Below are positions 42,032-52,154 of a stretch of DNA of 64,000 nucleotides, in pieces. The notes under the pieces were generated by a model. The model searched no databases, had not been told where the DNA came from, and worked only from the letters and a program-made list of their open reading frames with translations. The stretch spans positions 54,037-118,036 of the forward strand of contig JBBPIG010000019.1 in assembly GCA_038040445.1 (NCBI GenBank). The letters run 5' to 3'. The position numbers and the translations under genes were made by a program. Each line of letters starts with the position of its first letter. Positions within the stretch are counted from its first letter, which is position 1. The stretch comes from Acidobacteriota bacterium. Lineage in GTDB: Bacteria; Acidobacteriota; Blastocatellia; UBA7656.

Positions 42032-42160
42032 AAGAGCAAGGAGCAAAGGGCGAAGAGTCTCTTTGCTCCTTGCTCCTTGCCCTTCGCTCTTCGCCCTTTG
42101 CCCTTTGCCCTTTCCCCTTCGCCCTTCGCCCTTTCGCCCTTCGCTCTTTGCCCTTTGCTT
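42032..42160. repeat. Inverted array of GCCCTTTG/GCTCCTT words
   Basis: A left arm of AAGGAGCAAAGGGCGAAG words (42032-42057) faces a long right arm of CTTTGCTCC and CTTCGCCC words up to 42160. It begins directly after the HtrA-like stop codon. A spurious in-frame extension of the next gene would translate it into PFALSPFAL repeats. Confidence 0.85.
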
Positions 42161-42190
42161 CGTGTCTGTGATACTTACCTTCACTCGCCA

Positions 42191-43870
42191 ATGAAAACTT
42201 CTTTAACCCGCACGCAGTGGGTCTTAATCGTCGTCCTGACTCTCGCCGCAGCGCCCTATTTCATTCGTCTAGGTGCGTCGTCTTTGTGGGACTCTAACGA
42301 AGCGTTCTATGCCGAAACGCCGCGCGAAATGATCGAGTCTGGGGACTACGTCAACCCGGCGTTTAACTTTCACGCTCGTCTCAACAAGCCGCCTCTTAGC
42401 TACTGGCTGGTCATCCCTTTTTACAAGCTGCTCGGCGTATCGGAAACAGCCGAGCGGCTGGCCATCGCTCTGGCTGCGATGACTATGATTGGCACGGCCT
42501 ACGGATTGGGCCGCGTAGTGTTCTCGGTAGACGCAGGCCTTTTAGCGGCGATCGCAATGGCGATAGCCCCGCGGTTTCTGATGTTTTCGAGGCGGATAAT
42601 GATCGATGTCAGCCTGGCAACGTTCATGGCTCTCGCGCTGTTGTTGTTCATGCTCGCCGAGAGAACACCCGTGAGGCGCCGGCTATATCTAGTTCTGATG
42701 TACGTCTCGTTAGGTCTCGGCGTCATCACCAAAGGCCCGGTAGCGATCGCGTTGCCCGCCGCGACGCTTGTTATCTACCTGGCGGCTTATCGCCAACTCA
42801 ACAGGCTTAGCGAGATGATGCTGCCGATGGGGTTGATTATTGTCGCGGCAATAGTTTTGCCGTGGTACCTCGCGATCTACTATCAACACGGCTGGACCCA
42901 TATCGAGACGTTCATCCTCAAGGACAATCTGTCGCGATACACCCAGCCGGTTTGGGGCCCTCGGCGGGGCTTCTTGTTTTACATCCCCGTCATGATCGGT
43001 GATCTTTTTCCGTGGTCGCTATTCCTGATTCCCGGTCTGGTGCTCGCCGCACGGGAAGTTTGGCGCGGCAAGGGTCAGCCGGCTTCACCGGCCAAATCAG
43101 CGCTGCTCGTCATATGGATCGCCGTGATCGTGGTGTTCTTCTCCTTCTCGAGAAGCAAGGAGGACTTGTACATCCTGCCGATCTATCCAGCGGCTGCCGC
43201 GTTAGTCGGAGGCTGGCTCGCGGGCTTCCTCGGCAGCGAACGATACCCGAAGAACGGTTTCATGCGCTGGCTCGCGGTTGCGCTAGGTGCAGTCATCGTG
43301 GCGGCGGGCGCTGTCATCCTGTACTTGTTTGGTAAGGGGACCCAACCCTACGAGATGGCCGGCGCGAACTTTATCGGCTACGCCGCGATTCTTGGCGGCC
43401 TGTTGGCAACGGGCTTGGCGCTGCTTAAAAAAACGCGTTCAGCCATCGTCACCACAGCGCTGTCTGTAGCGGCGTGCAACTGGGTCTTCGTGCTTTGGAC
43501 GCTTCCGGATTTCGAGCGCTATAAGCCGGTGCGTTCACTTTGTGAAGCCATAGCCACCGAGGCGCGCCCGGATGCGCTCGTGGGCTACTACCGGACGGCT
43601 TATCCGAGTATGGTCTTTTATCTCCGGAGGCCGATCTTCGAGTACTACGAACAAGTTGAAATCGAAGCCGCGTTCGCTTCCGGCAGGGAGGTCTTTTGCA
43701 TTATGACCGCGGTTGAGTATGAAGCGACAAAATCGCAGCTCCCCCCGCAAACTCGCGTGCTTGCCAGCCGTCCGATCTTTCAAGTAAAGTTGAAAACTAT
43801 TCTTAATAGAGTCGAGCTTCCTCAGGTGGTGCTAATATCCAACAAAGGCGGAACAAACGTCACGCAATGA
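42191..43870 (+). CDS. ArnT/PMT-like GT39 family membrane glycosyltransferase
   Basis: A 559-residue GT-C enzyme with about 12 membrane helices. The first periplasmic loop carries the acidic motif SLWDSNEAFYAETPREMIES, the GT39/ArnT hallmark; ARLNKPPLSYWL follows, matching the KPPL block. It uses a polyprenyl-phosphate sugar to modify lipid or protein on the outer face of the membrane. The ATG at 42191 is chosen; the 38 extra residues of a longer frame are repeat sequence. The flippase-like gene overlaps its stop. Confidence 0.88.
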   Translation: MKTSLTRTQWVLIVVLTLAAAPYFIRLGASSLWDSNEAFYAETPREMIESGDYVNPAFNFHARLNKPPLSYWLVIPFYKLLGVSETAERLAIALAAMTMIGTAYGLGRVVFSVDAGLLAAIAMAIAPRFLMFSRRIMIDVSLATFMALALLLFMLAERTPVRRRLYLVLMYVSLGLGVITKGPVAIALPAATLVIYLAAYRQLNRLSEMMLPMGLIIVAAIVLPWYLAIYYQHGWTHIETFILKDNLSRYTQPVWGPRRGFLFYIPVMIGDLFPWSLFLIPGLVLAAREVWRGKGQPASPAKSALLVIWIAVIVVFFSFSRSKEDLYILPIYPAAAALVGGWLAGFLGSERYPKNGFMRWLAVALGAVIVAAGAVILYLFGKGTQPYEMAGANFIGYAAILGGLLATGLALLKKTRSAIVTTALSVAACNWVFVLWTLPDFERYKPVRSLCEAIATEARPDALVGYYRTAYPSMVFYLRRPIFEYYEQVEIEAAFASGREVFCIMTAVEYEATKSQLPPQTRVLASRPIFQVKLKTILNRVELPQVVLISNKGGTNVTQ

Positions 43871-44925
43871 AGAAGGGTGGCCTGGTAGCGCTAAAGGTTT
43901 TCGTCAGCCTCGGCATATTGGTGTACTTGTTCACCAGGGTCGTGAAGATCGACGATCTATGGGCGAACCTAAGAGAGGCGAAGGTATCTTATTTCCTTGG
44001 GGCGGTGGCAGTCTTTTTCGCAGTTCAGACTCTGAGCGCTTACAGATGGTACCTGCTGCTCAAGCCTGTGAACATCGAGACCAGTTTCCCGCGGATTCTC
44101 GGTCTGTTCTATCTGGGAATGTATTTCAACTTCTTCCTGCCATCCTCGATCGGCGGGGACTTCTTCAAGGTCTACTACCTCAATAAGGAGACCGGCAGGC
44201 TAAGCGCGTCTACCGCCTCGGTTTTCGTCGACCGCGACATCGGGATGGGCGGACTGCTATTGATTGCGTTCGCGGCGGCGGCCTGGGGCGGGACAAGGGT
44301 GCCCCCGGGGAATGGTGTTCTGCTGGCTCCCATTTTCGCCTTGATCGGACTCGCTTTCGTCTTAGTTAACCTCGCGCTTTTTTATCGGCCGACTTACAAC
44401 CTGCTTCACAGATTACTCCGCGTATTCAAGATGAAGAAAGCCGATGAACGAGTTGAGCACCTCTTCGAATCAGTCAACTCATACCGGGGAAAATGGGGTC
44501 TCGCTACTATTGCACTGATGATGTCGCTGGGTGTGCAAGTCGGCTGCGCGGTCGTCAACATGCTTGCGGCCGGCGCAATCGGAATGCGCACTCAGCACGG
44601 ATGGATAGATTACTTCGTGTTCATCCCGGCGATTGGGCTTATAGGAATGATACCGCTGTCGGTTAACGGGGCCGGGTGGCGCGAGGCATCCTACATCTTG
44701 TTGTTTAAGTCTGTCGGCGCCGAGGGGCACGAGGCCGCAACGCTGTCTCTATTGTGGCTGGGCGTCATGGTGGTAACAAGTTTGCCAGGGGGGATCATCT
44801 ATCTTGCGCAAGGCCGGCAGGATAAACAGAATCGGCCCTTGAGTAACGACGGCGTTGGCGAAGCTCTCAAGGTCGGCGCTCCGATCAATGAGTCGCGCGA
44901 AGAAGAACCGGCGTCGACGATCTGA
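43867..44925 (+). CDS. Lysylphosphatidylglycerol synthase TM region/UPF0104 membrane protein
   Basis: A 352-residue integral membrane protein with about eight helices. Family blocks visible are FFLPSSIGGDFFKVYYL, SVFVDRDIGMGGLLLIA and the late MIPLSVNGAGWREASYILLF, all typical of the flippase-like UPF0104/LPG synthase TM family. Such proteins often accompany GT39 enzymes. The ATG overlaps the upstream stop (ATGA), so the two are translationally coupled and probably act on the same lipid-linked sugar. Confidence 0.88.
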   Translation: MKKGGLVALKVFVSLGILVYLFTRVVKIDDLWANLREAKVSYFLGAVAVFFAVQTLSAYRWYLLLKPVNIETSFPRILGLFYLGMYFNFFLPSSIGGDFFKVYYLNKETGRLSASTASVFVDRDIGMGGLLLIAFAAAAWGGTRVPPGNGVLLAPIFALIGLAFVLVNLALFYRPTYNLLHRLLRVFKMKKADERVEHLFESVNSYRGKWGLATIALMMSLGVQVGCAVVNMLAAGAIGMRTQHGWIDYFVFIPAIGLIGMIPLSVNGAGWREASYILLFKSVGAEGHEAATLSLLWLGVMVVTSLPGGIIYLAQGRQDKQNRPLSNDGVGEALKVGAPINESREEEPASTI

Positions 44926-44976
44926 AACTCGATGCGAGCCAACCGGCAAGAACCGGATTGAAGCGTGAGGACCGGG

Positions 44977-45549
44977 ATGTACAGGAAGTTCATAACAAGC
45001 CTTATTGCGTTAGGGTTGTTCACGGTGTTGGCATCGGGCACCGGGTTTGGACAAGAAAGGGCTAAGACCGGGAAGAAGGAAGTCACTCGGAACGAACACC
45101 AAGTACCTGAGCAGAGTGCGCAAAGAGTGACGCGCGGGCCCAGCTTCTACATCGCTGCCTTTGAAGGCGACAATCGACTGTTTAGCGTTTTGCTGTCGGA
45201 CGGGAACGGCAAGACAGTGTCAGGCTCATTCACCCTTCAACAGATCGATGTCTTCGAAGCGGTCCTGGAAGCTGCAAAGGCATTCGCGCTAACAGACGAA
45301 AAGGTTGGGTCCGGCGAGCCCATAATTACACGGCTAATGGAGCAGCATGAATGGTCCTTGTTTGTCGATGTGTCGAAGAAGGGCAACCAGAGCCGCTTCT
45401 ACGTTTCGCTGATTACTCTTCACGGGAAGCTGACCGCGGAAGCCGGAGAAATCATTCGGGGCAGCAAGAAAGAGCCTTCAGCGCTGCTTCTAAAAATCCT
45501 GTCGCAGGTGCAAAATGCCAAAGCAGGCATCAAACCTGGCATGCAATAG
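44977..45549 (+). CDS. Hypothetical secreted protein
   Basis: A 190-residue protein, not recognised. A signal peptide is clear (ITSLIALGLFTVLASGTGFG). The mature part is mixed alpha/beta with GPSFYIAAFEGDNRLFSVLL and HEWSLFVDVSKKGNQSRFYV segments. No cysteines or metal motifs are seen. ATG 44977 is preferred; an in-frame GTG at 44965 is the alternative. It follows the flippase-like gene by 51 bases. Confidence 0.7.
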   Translation: MYRKFITSLIALGLFTVLASGTGFGQERAKTGKKEVTRNEHQVPEQSAQRVTRGPSFYIAAFEGDNRLFSVLLSDGNGKTVSGSFTLQQIDVFEAVLEAAKAFALTDEKVGSGEPIITRLMEQHEWSLFVDVSKKGNQSRFYVSLITLHGKLTAEAGEIIRGSKKEPSALLLKILSQVQNAKAGIKPGMQ

Positions 45550-45605
45550 TACACGCTTCCTTCAAATCAACGGGATCCGGCTACCTTTCACGCCAGATAA
45601 CGGCA

Positions 45606-46064
45606 TCAGCCTCCGACGGGTTGCCGGCGCGTGAAAATCAATGCCTTCACCGTGTCGATAAACCCGTCAAAGTCAAAAGGCTTCGCGGTAGCTGCATCCG
45701 CTCCTGCCTCGATGGCTACGCGCGCAGACTCGCCCCCAAACGCAGTCACCACCAGAACGGCTGTTCCGGTGAGCTGCTTGTCGACTCGGACTTTCTTCAA
45801 TAACTCGATCCCATCCATTCGCGGCATGTTGATGTCGGTGATGATCAGGTCGGGGAGCTGTTTGAGCGCCGCAGCATATCCGCTTTCCCCGTCGGGCGCG
45901 GACGTAACCTCGTACCCACTCATGCTCAGCAGCTTGCTCAGAAGATCGCGCGAATCGGCGTTATCCTCGACCACCAGAATCCTGCCCGGTCTGGATATCC
46001 CCGCCGCCTTCTTCATTGCGCCATCCTCTTTCCTTCGATAGAGATGCTCGATCGTTTCACTCAT
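45606..46064 (-). CDS. CheY-like response regulator
   Basis: A receiver domain protein without output domain. Acidic pocket VVEDNADSRD, phosphorylatable Asp in IITDINMPRMDG, switch Thr in VLVVTAFGG, and Lys in ATAKPFDFDG are all present. The receiver spans the last 125 residues. The start could be 46064 (152 residues, chosen) or 46016, which has a better AGGAAGAGGA ribosome site and removes a non-conserved N-tail. No histidine kinase lies nearby, so its partner is elsewhere. Confidence 0.88.
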   Translation of the reverse strand: MSETIEHLYRRKEDGAMKKAAGISRPGRILVVEDNADSRDLLSKLLSMSGYEVTSAPDGESGYAAALKQLPDLIITDINMPRMDGIELLKKVRVDKQLTGTAVLVVTAFGGESARVAIEAGADAATAKPFDFDGFIDTVKALIFTRRQPVGG

Positions 46065-46555
46065 TTCTGCTCTAGCTAGCATTTTTCGCTCCACTGCCTG
46101 ATCAAACAGACGACGATGCTGCTGCTAATCAGCTTGCTCGCGAGCCCAACGCAAGGGACAGACTGGCTGATCACTGCAACGACTACCCGGCATAAACGAA
46201 GAGGAGGGAGAACGAATTCTCCCTCCTCTCTCCTAAAACAACCGTCTGTAGCTGCCACGCGTCTTTTGTAAAATTATTCAATAAGCGAGCGTGCGAGCTG
46301 TGGACGCTTGTGAGTGTTCGAGATTTAATATCCGAACTCGCGGTAGCCAACAACAACCCTTGTGCCAAAGCTTAGAACGCTCGCACGTTTTTCTACACCA
46401 AGTTCTCAATCTGAGATATTGCCTAAGAAAACTACTGCTTACTCGAAGTTTGAACCCTCCAAGGCTCGGGATCCCTCCCTGCGCTCTTAGACGAATCAGG
46501 CACATTCATATCACAGCGGTGAGACACGAATGAACGGTATCCAATCAGCGGCGTC
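46065..46555. other. Intergenic region, no gene recognised
   Basis: About 490 bases between two minus-strand genes. Apart from the perfect hairpin at 46201-46228, no gene or repeat is evident. Confidence 0.4.
46201..46228 (-). terminator. Perfect 12-base hairpin, possible terminator
   Basis: GAGGAGGGAGAA (46201-46212), loop CGAA, TTCTCCCTCCTC (46217-46228). On the minus strand it is followed by TTCGTTTATG, a weak T-rich tail, and it lies downstream of the M15-like peptidase gene. A terminator is plausible but the T-run is poor. Confidence 0.4.
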
Positions 46556-47305
46556 CTAAAGCCGGTCGAGATCGGGAGTCCAAAAACCGTACACGCGCTC
46601 TCTATGAGTACGGTCGATACGTTGTAGCCCGAGATCCGCCAGCGCGTCCTGGTCGTGCCCAAGGTAAGTGAAGTGCGGCAGGTCATTGGGAACAGTCCGG
46701 TACCAGCCGTGGCGGCCGAGCAAGCCGTCAACCTCGCGATCCTCGTACTCGGCAACGTCAAATGCCAACATCGACAAGTGCTGAGATGCGCCAGGGGCCG
46801 CCACGGAATAGAGAATCGACTTATCAAAGAAAGTCCCGAAAAAGAGCTGCTCGGTGTCTTCAAGATTGAGAATCGCGGCTACTTGTTCGGCGGGAGTCAT
46901 CTCGAGAATGGATCGCTCCCGTTCTAAAGTTATTCGTCCCATGCGCCGCCAGTGTTCGAGTCCGCGCGTCACGTTTCGCGTCCACAGGCTAACCGTGTCC
47001 TCATAAGACCGGCCTCCCGCGTCCGCCGACCGTGCGGTGATGCTGCCACCTCGCACGGCCGCTTCAGACGCTGCGGCGGACAGCGCATCGAGCGCTTCGG
47101 CCTGAAGCAAAATCTCATGTTCGCCGAAGAACCCTCGGCCCAAGACTAATGAAGATTGAAACGCTTCCACCTGGCCGGCTTCAGCAAAGATGATCGCAGG
47201 CGGGGGCGTTGCGGTGGTAGCGAATACGGCCCCATATTCGGCAAACAGCCGCTTCTCTACCGGAGACGATATTGAGGATGCAATGGTCAACAACGAGTTT
47301 GTCAT
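46556..47305 (-). CDS. M15-like metallopeptidase (D-Ala-D-Ala carboxypeptidase type)
   Basis: A 249-residue protein. Zinc-site motifs of the M15/VanY fold can be seen: SQHLSMLAFDV (family SxHxxGxAxD, giving His and Asp ligands) and NDLPHFTYLG (family ExxH/WHF, giving the third His). The upstream part, with RSADAGGRSYEDTVSLW, also fits an M15 core. The Gly in the first motif is replaced by Ser/Met and the catalytic Glu is not obvious, so activity is uncertain. No convincing signal peptide is present. The assignment is from motif reading only. Confidence 0.5.
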   Translation of the reverse strand: MTNSLLTIASSISSPVEKRLFAEYGAVFATTATPPPAIIFAEAGQVEAFQSSLVLGRGFFGEHEILLQAEALDALSAAASEAAVRGGSITARSADAGGRSYEDTVSLWTRNVTRGLEHWRRMGRITLERERSILEMTPAEQVAAILNLEDTEQLFFGTFFDKSILYSVAAPGASQHLSMLAFDVAEYEDREVDGLLGRHGWYRTVPNDLPHFTYLGHDQDALADLGLQRIDRTHRERVYGFWTPDLDRL

Positions 47306-47656
47306 TGGTTTTGGGATCCCATGCGCGCGGGCGATACGACAAATGGCCGCCGACTAACCATAACATCCGCCGACGGCAGTCTCAACGGCCTCGACCGGCG
47401 TTTCGGTCAATGCGCGACGGGCAAAAACTATTGACTCTCCTTTAGCCCTCCCGTACCATCGAAACAAGTTAGCGCCCCACTTTCACGCTTGCCCCTTCGT
47501 ATCTTCAACCAGTTTTTGCCCCTTCCGTCTGAGTCTCATCAAGCGCAACCAAAGGCTCGCACATTCGGACTAGGGCATCGCCGGTCTTTTTTGTCTCTCG
47601 TTCATCGCCAACCTTCCGAATCGAACCGGAGGCTGCGCACCCTGGAGCACGCGACA
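47306..47656. other. Intergenic region, nothing recognised
   Basis: 351 bases between divergent genes. An in-frame extension of the subtilase gene to 47489 exists, but it is not protein-like and lies before the signal peptide. Confidence 0.4.
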
Positions 47657-50600
47657 ATGGCTCGACACTTCCTTCGCATAACTACTATCGCACTCTTCGT
47701 CTTTGCTTTGACGTTCGCGGGGAGATTCGGCGCGCACTCCGATTCGTCAACCCAACGCACCAATCGTCCCGTTTTCGACGCTTCCTATCGTGGTCATTCA
47801 TCGACCCACAAAGTGCTAATTCAAGCCAACGAGCCGGAGCTGCGCGACGCAATCCTTTCCGAAGGCGGTTCGATCCTCGAAGACTACGGCGCATTCACGC
47901 TGTTGAACGCGCCTCGCGCCGCTGCCGATCAAGTCAGCAGTCAATCCGTTTCCGGCTCGAGTGTACGCGACGACATGAATGTGCTGTTGCTGCGCGCCGG
48001 CGCGTTTGACACGACTGAGGGCGAGACCGTCGAAGCGAGCTCTCTGGGTGAACCGGACCCCGCAGGCGAGCAACTCTATCTTGTGCAGTTTGTCGGACCG
48101 ATCAAGAAGCATTGGGTCGCCGAGATGAGATCGGTTGCCGAAATCGTCTCCTACATTCCGAACAATGCGTACCTCGTTCGCGCGACCGCCGACGGATTGT
48201 CGTCGATCAAAAACCTCCAGTCGGACGGCCGGAAATTTGTGCAATGGACCGGTGTCTACAAACCGGGTTACAAGATCGCGCCCGAAATCTCTCTCGACTC
48301 AGACGAAGAACTCACCTCCACGGTCCAGCTCGTGTCCAGCAGTGCCACATCTCAGGAGATTCACGACTTGATCTCTCGCTCGTCAGCTTCAATCGTCGAT
48401 GAACCCAAAAATGTTCTGAACTACACCAACATTCGCATCAAGGTTGGACGGCGGCAGCTACCGGACATCGCGCGAATGAGCAACGTTGTCTGGATCGAGC
48501 CCTGGATCGAGCCGGTGCCGCACGATGAGAAGCAGGGTCTGATCCTCGCGGGTAAGCTGACCGGCGTCGAGCCGGCGTCGAGTTATCTTGCCTGGCTTCA
48601 GTCAAAAGGAATTACCTCGTCCCCCGACTTCATAGTAGACGTGTCCGATAGCGGAATCGATCAGGGTTCCCTTGATCCTCAATTGCTGCACAAGGACTTC
48701 TTGAACTCCGCGGGGTTGGCGCGGATCGCCTACGCGCGCTATGTCGGAAGCTTCGATGAAGGCGGTATCCCTCTGGACTCCACCGGACACGGAACCATCA
48801 ACGCATCGATCGTGGGCGGCTACAACGTTGACTCGAGCGTTCCCTATGTCGACGCCGACGGCTACAGGTACGGTCTTGGCATTCATCCATTCGCGCGGCT
48901 CGGGGTCTCGCAGATCTTCGCGCCCGACTATACCAATCCTGACTTTGCAGCGATGGTTGGGATGATGTATCGCGACGGCGCTCGCATCTCGAGCAACAGT
49001 TGGGGCTCGTACAACAACGCCTATTCCGCGGAGTGTCAGCTCTACGATTCTATGGTGAGAGACGCGCAGCCCGCGGTTCCTGCTAATCAAGAGATGACGA
49101 TTGTCTTCTCATCGGGCAACAAAGGCCAGGGCGGCAACCTGACTTCGCCGGGCAGCGCAAAGAACTTGATCGACGTCGGGGCCAGCGAAAATCTCAGGCC
49201 CGGAGTCGATCGCTGCGGGATAGACACGTTGGGCGCCGATGACGTCACTTCGATGATCTCTTTTTCCTCAGGCGGGCCGACGGCCGACGGGCGCATCAAA
49301 CCCGACATCGTTGCGCCCGGAACTCATGTTCAGGGTGCAAGGTCTCAAGCGCGCGGCTACAACGGAGCCGGTGTGTGTTCAGATAGCTTTCCCGCTAACC
49401 AGTCGCTTTATACCTGGTCTTCGGGAACCAGCCACGCAGCCCCGGCCGTAGCCGGCGGCGCGGCGATCATTCGCCAGCTATTCCAGCAGTCGGTGGGGCA
49501 CGGACCCAGCCCCGCGTTGATCAAGGCCTATCTCGCGAATTCGGCGTCTTACCTGACGGGATTCATGGCCGGAGACGCTTTGCCGGGCCGCAATCAAGGC
49601 TGGGGCCTCATGAGCCTCGCTCGCGCAATGGACGGCGTTCCAAGAACAATTGTCGATCAAGACCAGATGCTCTCGAATACCGGACAGGTATTCACCCTGC
49701 GAGGACGAGTCGGCGATCCAACCAAGCCGTTCCGAGTGACGCTGGCGTGGACGGACGCGCCTGGCAGTCTTGCCGCTAATCCGGTCGTTAACAACCTCGA
49801 TCTGCAAGTAGACATCGCGGGCAAGACTTATCTCGGAAATCGGTTTTCAGGCGAGGTGTCGGTCGAAGGCAGCAGCCCTGACCCCCTCAACAACCTCGAA
49901 GCCGTCTGGGCCCCGACTGGAGCGACGGGGGATTTCACCGTTCGCGTGGTTGCGGCAAACATCACCGGTGACGGCGTGCCCGGCAATACCGACCTCACCG
50001 ATCAAGACTTCGCGCTGGTTGTCTACAACACGCAATCGCCAACCGGCGGTAGCGGCCCGGTCGATCTCCCTCCGAATGTAAGTCTGACAGCTCCCGCCGG
50101 CGGCGAGCGCTTCCTCGTCGGGAGCACGATTCGAATTCAATGGACCGCGAACGACGACAAAGGAATTCAAAGCCAGCGAGTCGAGTTCTCTTCGGATGGC
50201 ATTTCCTTCAATCAGATTGCCTCGCTTGAAGGCAAGGCTCGCAACTTCGACTGGCGAGTCCCCGGCTTTCCGACTACATCGGCAAGGATCAGAGTCACCG
50301 CGCTTGATGGCGTCAATCTTCCGGTCTCGTCCGTCAATGCGTCGCCCTTCGAGATAGTGAACGGCCCGCCTGACACGACCCCTCCGGCCGTGACGTTGCT
50401 TTCACACCTTGGCGGCGGCGCGGTGGGCGGCGGTTTGGCGAGCTCGATCAGGTGGAGAGAATCCGACAACGTTGGCGTGCTTACGCGAGTGATAGATGTC
50501 TCGACAGACAACGGCAACACGTTCCAGCACTTGGTCTCGATGACGGCGCCCAGCAGCGGAGACCTGCAGAGTTACGATTGGCAAGTGCCGGCGGACATTT

Positions 50601-50992
50601 TTGTCGGCAAGGCAAAGGTGCGAATCACGATCTACGACGGCGCGGGCAATTCGGCGACGGCGCGATCCAATGCCAACTTCGAAATCTGGCCGATGCCGAT
50701 AATCAACGGCGTGACCTTCACCGAAGGAGACAAGCCTTCGGTCGAACTGGCTGGGAGGAACTTCCGGCCCGGTGAAACCGAGATATGGGTAGGCGACATC
50801 GCGTTAAGGAAGCTCCAATACGAGGACAGGTATTTCACCGGCAACGGCGCGTACAAGCGGGTCTCCAGCGTCGACAAGAAGCTGACCAAGCGCATCCCTG
50901 ATCGCACGTGGGTGAAGTTTGAGATCCACATACCAAGGACTGGCCAGATATCTCCGGCAGTCGAATTCAAACGAAAGAAGCCGGCTTCATAA
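47657..50992 (+). CDS. Secreted S8 family serine peptidase (subtilase) with C-terminal beta-sandwich domains
   Basis: A 1111-residue exported protein with a signal peptide (1-27). A prodomain-like part follows to about 290. The catalytic domain has Asp331 (DVSDSGIDQG), His378 (STGHGTINAS) and Ser592 (SSGTSHAAPAVAGG), with the oxyanion region VFSSGNKGQGG. A P-domain/jelly-roll-like stretch, then two Ig-like repeats (SLTAPAGGERFLVGS and VTLLSHLGGGAVGGG starts) and an IPT-like ending follow. ATG 47657 begins exactly at the signal peptide. It probably degrades extracellular protein or processes surface proteins. Monocistronic. Confidence 0.9.
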   Translation: MARHFLRITTIALFVFALTFAGRFGAHSDSSTQRTNRPVFDASYRGHSSTHKVLIQANEPELRDAILSEGGSILEDYGAFTLLNAPRAAADQVSSQSVSGSSVRDDMNVLLLRAGAFDTTEGETVEASSLGEPDPAGEQLYLVQFVGPIKKHWVAEMRSVAEIVSYIPNNAYLVRATADGLSSIKNLQSDGRKFVQWTGVYKPGYKIAPEISLDSDEELTSTVQLVSSSATSQEIHDLISRSSASIVDEPKNVLNYTNIRIKVGRRQLPDIARMSNVVWIEPWIEPVPHDEKQGLILAGKLTGVEPASSYLAWLQSKGITSSPDFIVDVSDSGIDQGSLDPQLLHKDFLNSAGLARIAYARYVGSFDEGGIPLDSTGHGTINASIVGGYNVDSSVPYVDADGYRYGLGIHPFARLGVSQIFAPDYTNPDFAAMVGMMYRDGARISSNSWGSYNNAYSAECQLYDSMVRDAQPAVPANQEMTIVFSSGNKGQGGNLTSPGSAKNLIDVGASENLRPGVDRCGIDTLGADDVTSMISFSSGGPTADGRIKPDIVAPGTHVQGARSQARGYNGAGVCSDSFPANQSLYTWSSGTSHAAPAVAGGAAIIRQLFQQSVGHGPSPALIKAYLANSASYLTGFMAGDALPGRNQGWGLMSLARAMDGVPRTIVDQDQMLSNTGQVFTLRGRVGDPTKPFRVTLAWTDAPGSLAANPVVNNLDLQVDIAGKTYLGNRFSGEVSVEGSSPDPLNNLEAVWAPTGATGDFTVRVVAANITGDGVPGNTDLTDQDFALVVYNTQSPTGGSGPVDLPPNVSLTAPAGGERFLVGSTIRIQWTANDDKGIQSQRVEFSSDGISFNQIASLEGKARNFDWRVPGFPTTSARIRVTALDGVNLPVSSVNASPFEIVNGPPDTTPPAVTLLSHLGGGAVGGGLASSIRWRESDNVGVLTRVIDVSTDNGNTFQHLVSMTAPSSGDLQSYDWQVPADIFVGKAKVRITIYDGAGNSATARSNANFEIWPMPIINGVTFTEGDKPSVELAGRNFRPGETEIWVGDIALRKLQYEDRYFTGNGAYKRVSSVDKKLTKRIPDRTWVKFEIHIPRTGQISPAVEFKRKKPAS

Positions 50993-51136
50993 ACGAGACC
51001 TGGCAGACTACCGAATTTTTTTCTCTAGCCCAGCGCGTTTACGCCTGGGTTGCGTGTGGAGATGGATTAGGCTAGCCCAGTTCACGGGGCTTCCCACGCC
51101 GATTCAGCTTATGAATACCGAATTCGGAAATGGGCA

Positions 51137-52154
51137 TCAGTCGGCTTTCCTTGGTTTCCGTGGTTTGCTTGGCTTGGGCAGTTTTCTCACCGCTTCGTCG
51201 AAGTCCTTTTCCACTTGCGAGGACTCGGCAAGCTGACGGGCTCGGAACTTCTCAAACTCAAGCTCTGCCTTCCGTAGAGCCCGTTCGTGGGAAATGGTTC
51301 CGGCATGGGTGAGGATCTCACGATCACCGAGCCGCAGAAAATCCTCCAGCTTGGCGATCCAGTCACGCATGTACATCGGCTTGCGGTTCAGCGCCTGGAG
51401 TTCAGCGAATTCAAGATAGGCGTTGACGATGCGGTTGAGCGCTTCGAGTTCCTCGCAGTCAAATAGTTCTTCGCGATGGCGACTTCTGACTTGGTCGGCT
51501 TAGAGCCGATCCAACTCGTCAATCCCATGTTCTGGCTCGTGGCGTCGGCCCGACGATGGACAATCTCAGCCGCTGTGTGTCCGTGCGCCGCCCAGTGCAT
51601 CTTGTTTTGCACTGTAGCGAAAAAAAGCTGCGACGCCTCTTCGCGCGAGTCGTAGTCAATACTCGTAGCGTAAATTTGCAGCACCTTACGCCAGAAACCT
51701 TCTCAGTCGACCTGATGTCGCGGATGCGAGAGAGCAGCTCCTCGAAGTAATTCCCGCCTCCAGCTCGCTTGAACCGCTCGTCATCCAGCGCAAATCCCTT
51801 GACGATGTATTCGCGAAGCCTTTGAGTAGCCCAGATGCGAAACTGGGTACCGCGATGCGACTTCACGCGGTAGCCTACGGAGATAATGACGTCCAAGTTG
51901 TAAAACTTGGTCTGGTAGTTCTTGCCATCGGCGGCAGCTATTAAGAATTCCTTAACAACTGAAGCCGGCTGCAACTCGCCTTCCGCGAATACATTCCGAA
52001 TGTGCATGCTTACGTTCGGAATGGAGGTTTGAAACAACTCGGCCATCTGGTTCTGCGACAGCCAGACCGTCTCATCCTCCATGCGGACTTCGAGCCGGGT
52101 CGCTCCGTCACTCGCTTGATAGAGGAGCACTGGGGATTGAGGTTCGTTCTTCAT
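51137..52154 (-). pseudogene. RhuM-family virulence/DNA-binding protein, two frameshifts
   Basis: Three frames together give a complete RhuM-like protein: EDETVWLSQNQMAELFQTS at the start, KFYNLDVIISVGYRVKSHRG, then LFFATVQNKMHWAAHGHTAA, and finally MYMRDWIAKLEDFLRLGDRE. The first break is at 51695-51697, where one A is missing in an AAA run; restoring it gives EKVFWRKVLQIYA. The second is near 51454, where one C is missing on the plus strand; restoring it gives TAEELEALNRIV. Either a decayed gene or sequence errors. RhuM proteins are common in mobile accessory DNA. Confidence 0.85.

Noticed and set aside
42077..42190. N-terminal extension of the GT39-like gene (PFALSPFAL repeats)
   Set aside because: This is translation of the intergenic repeat; the ATG at 42191 starts the family-like sequence.
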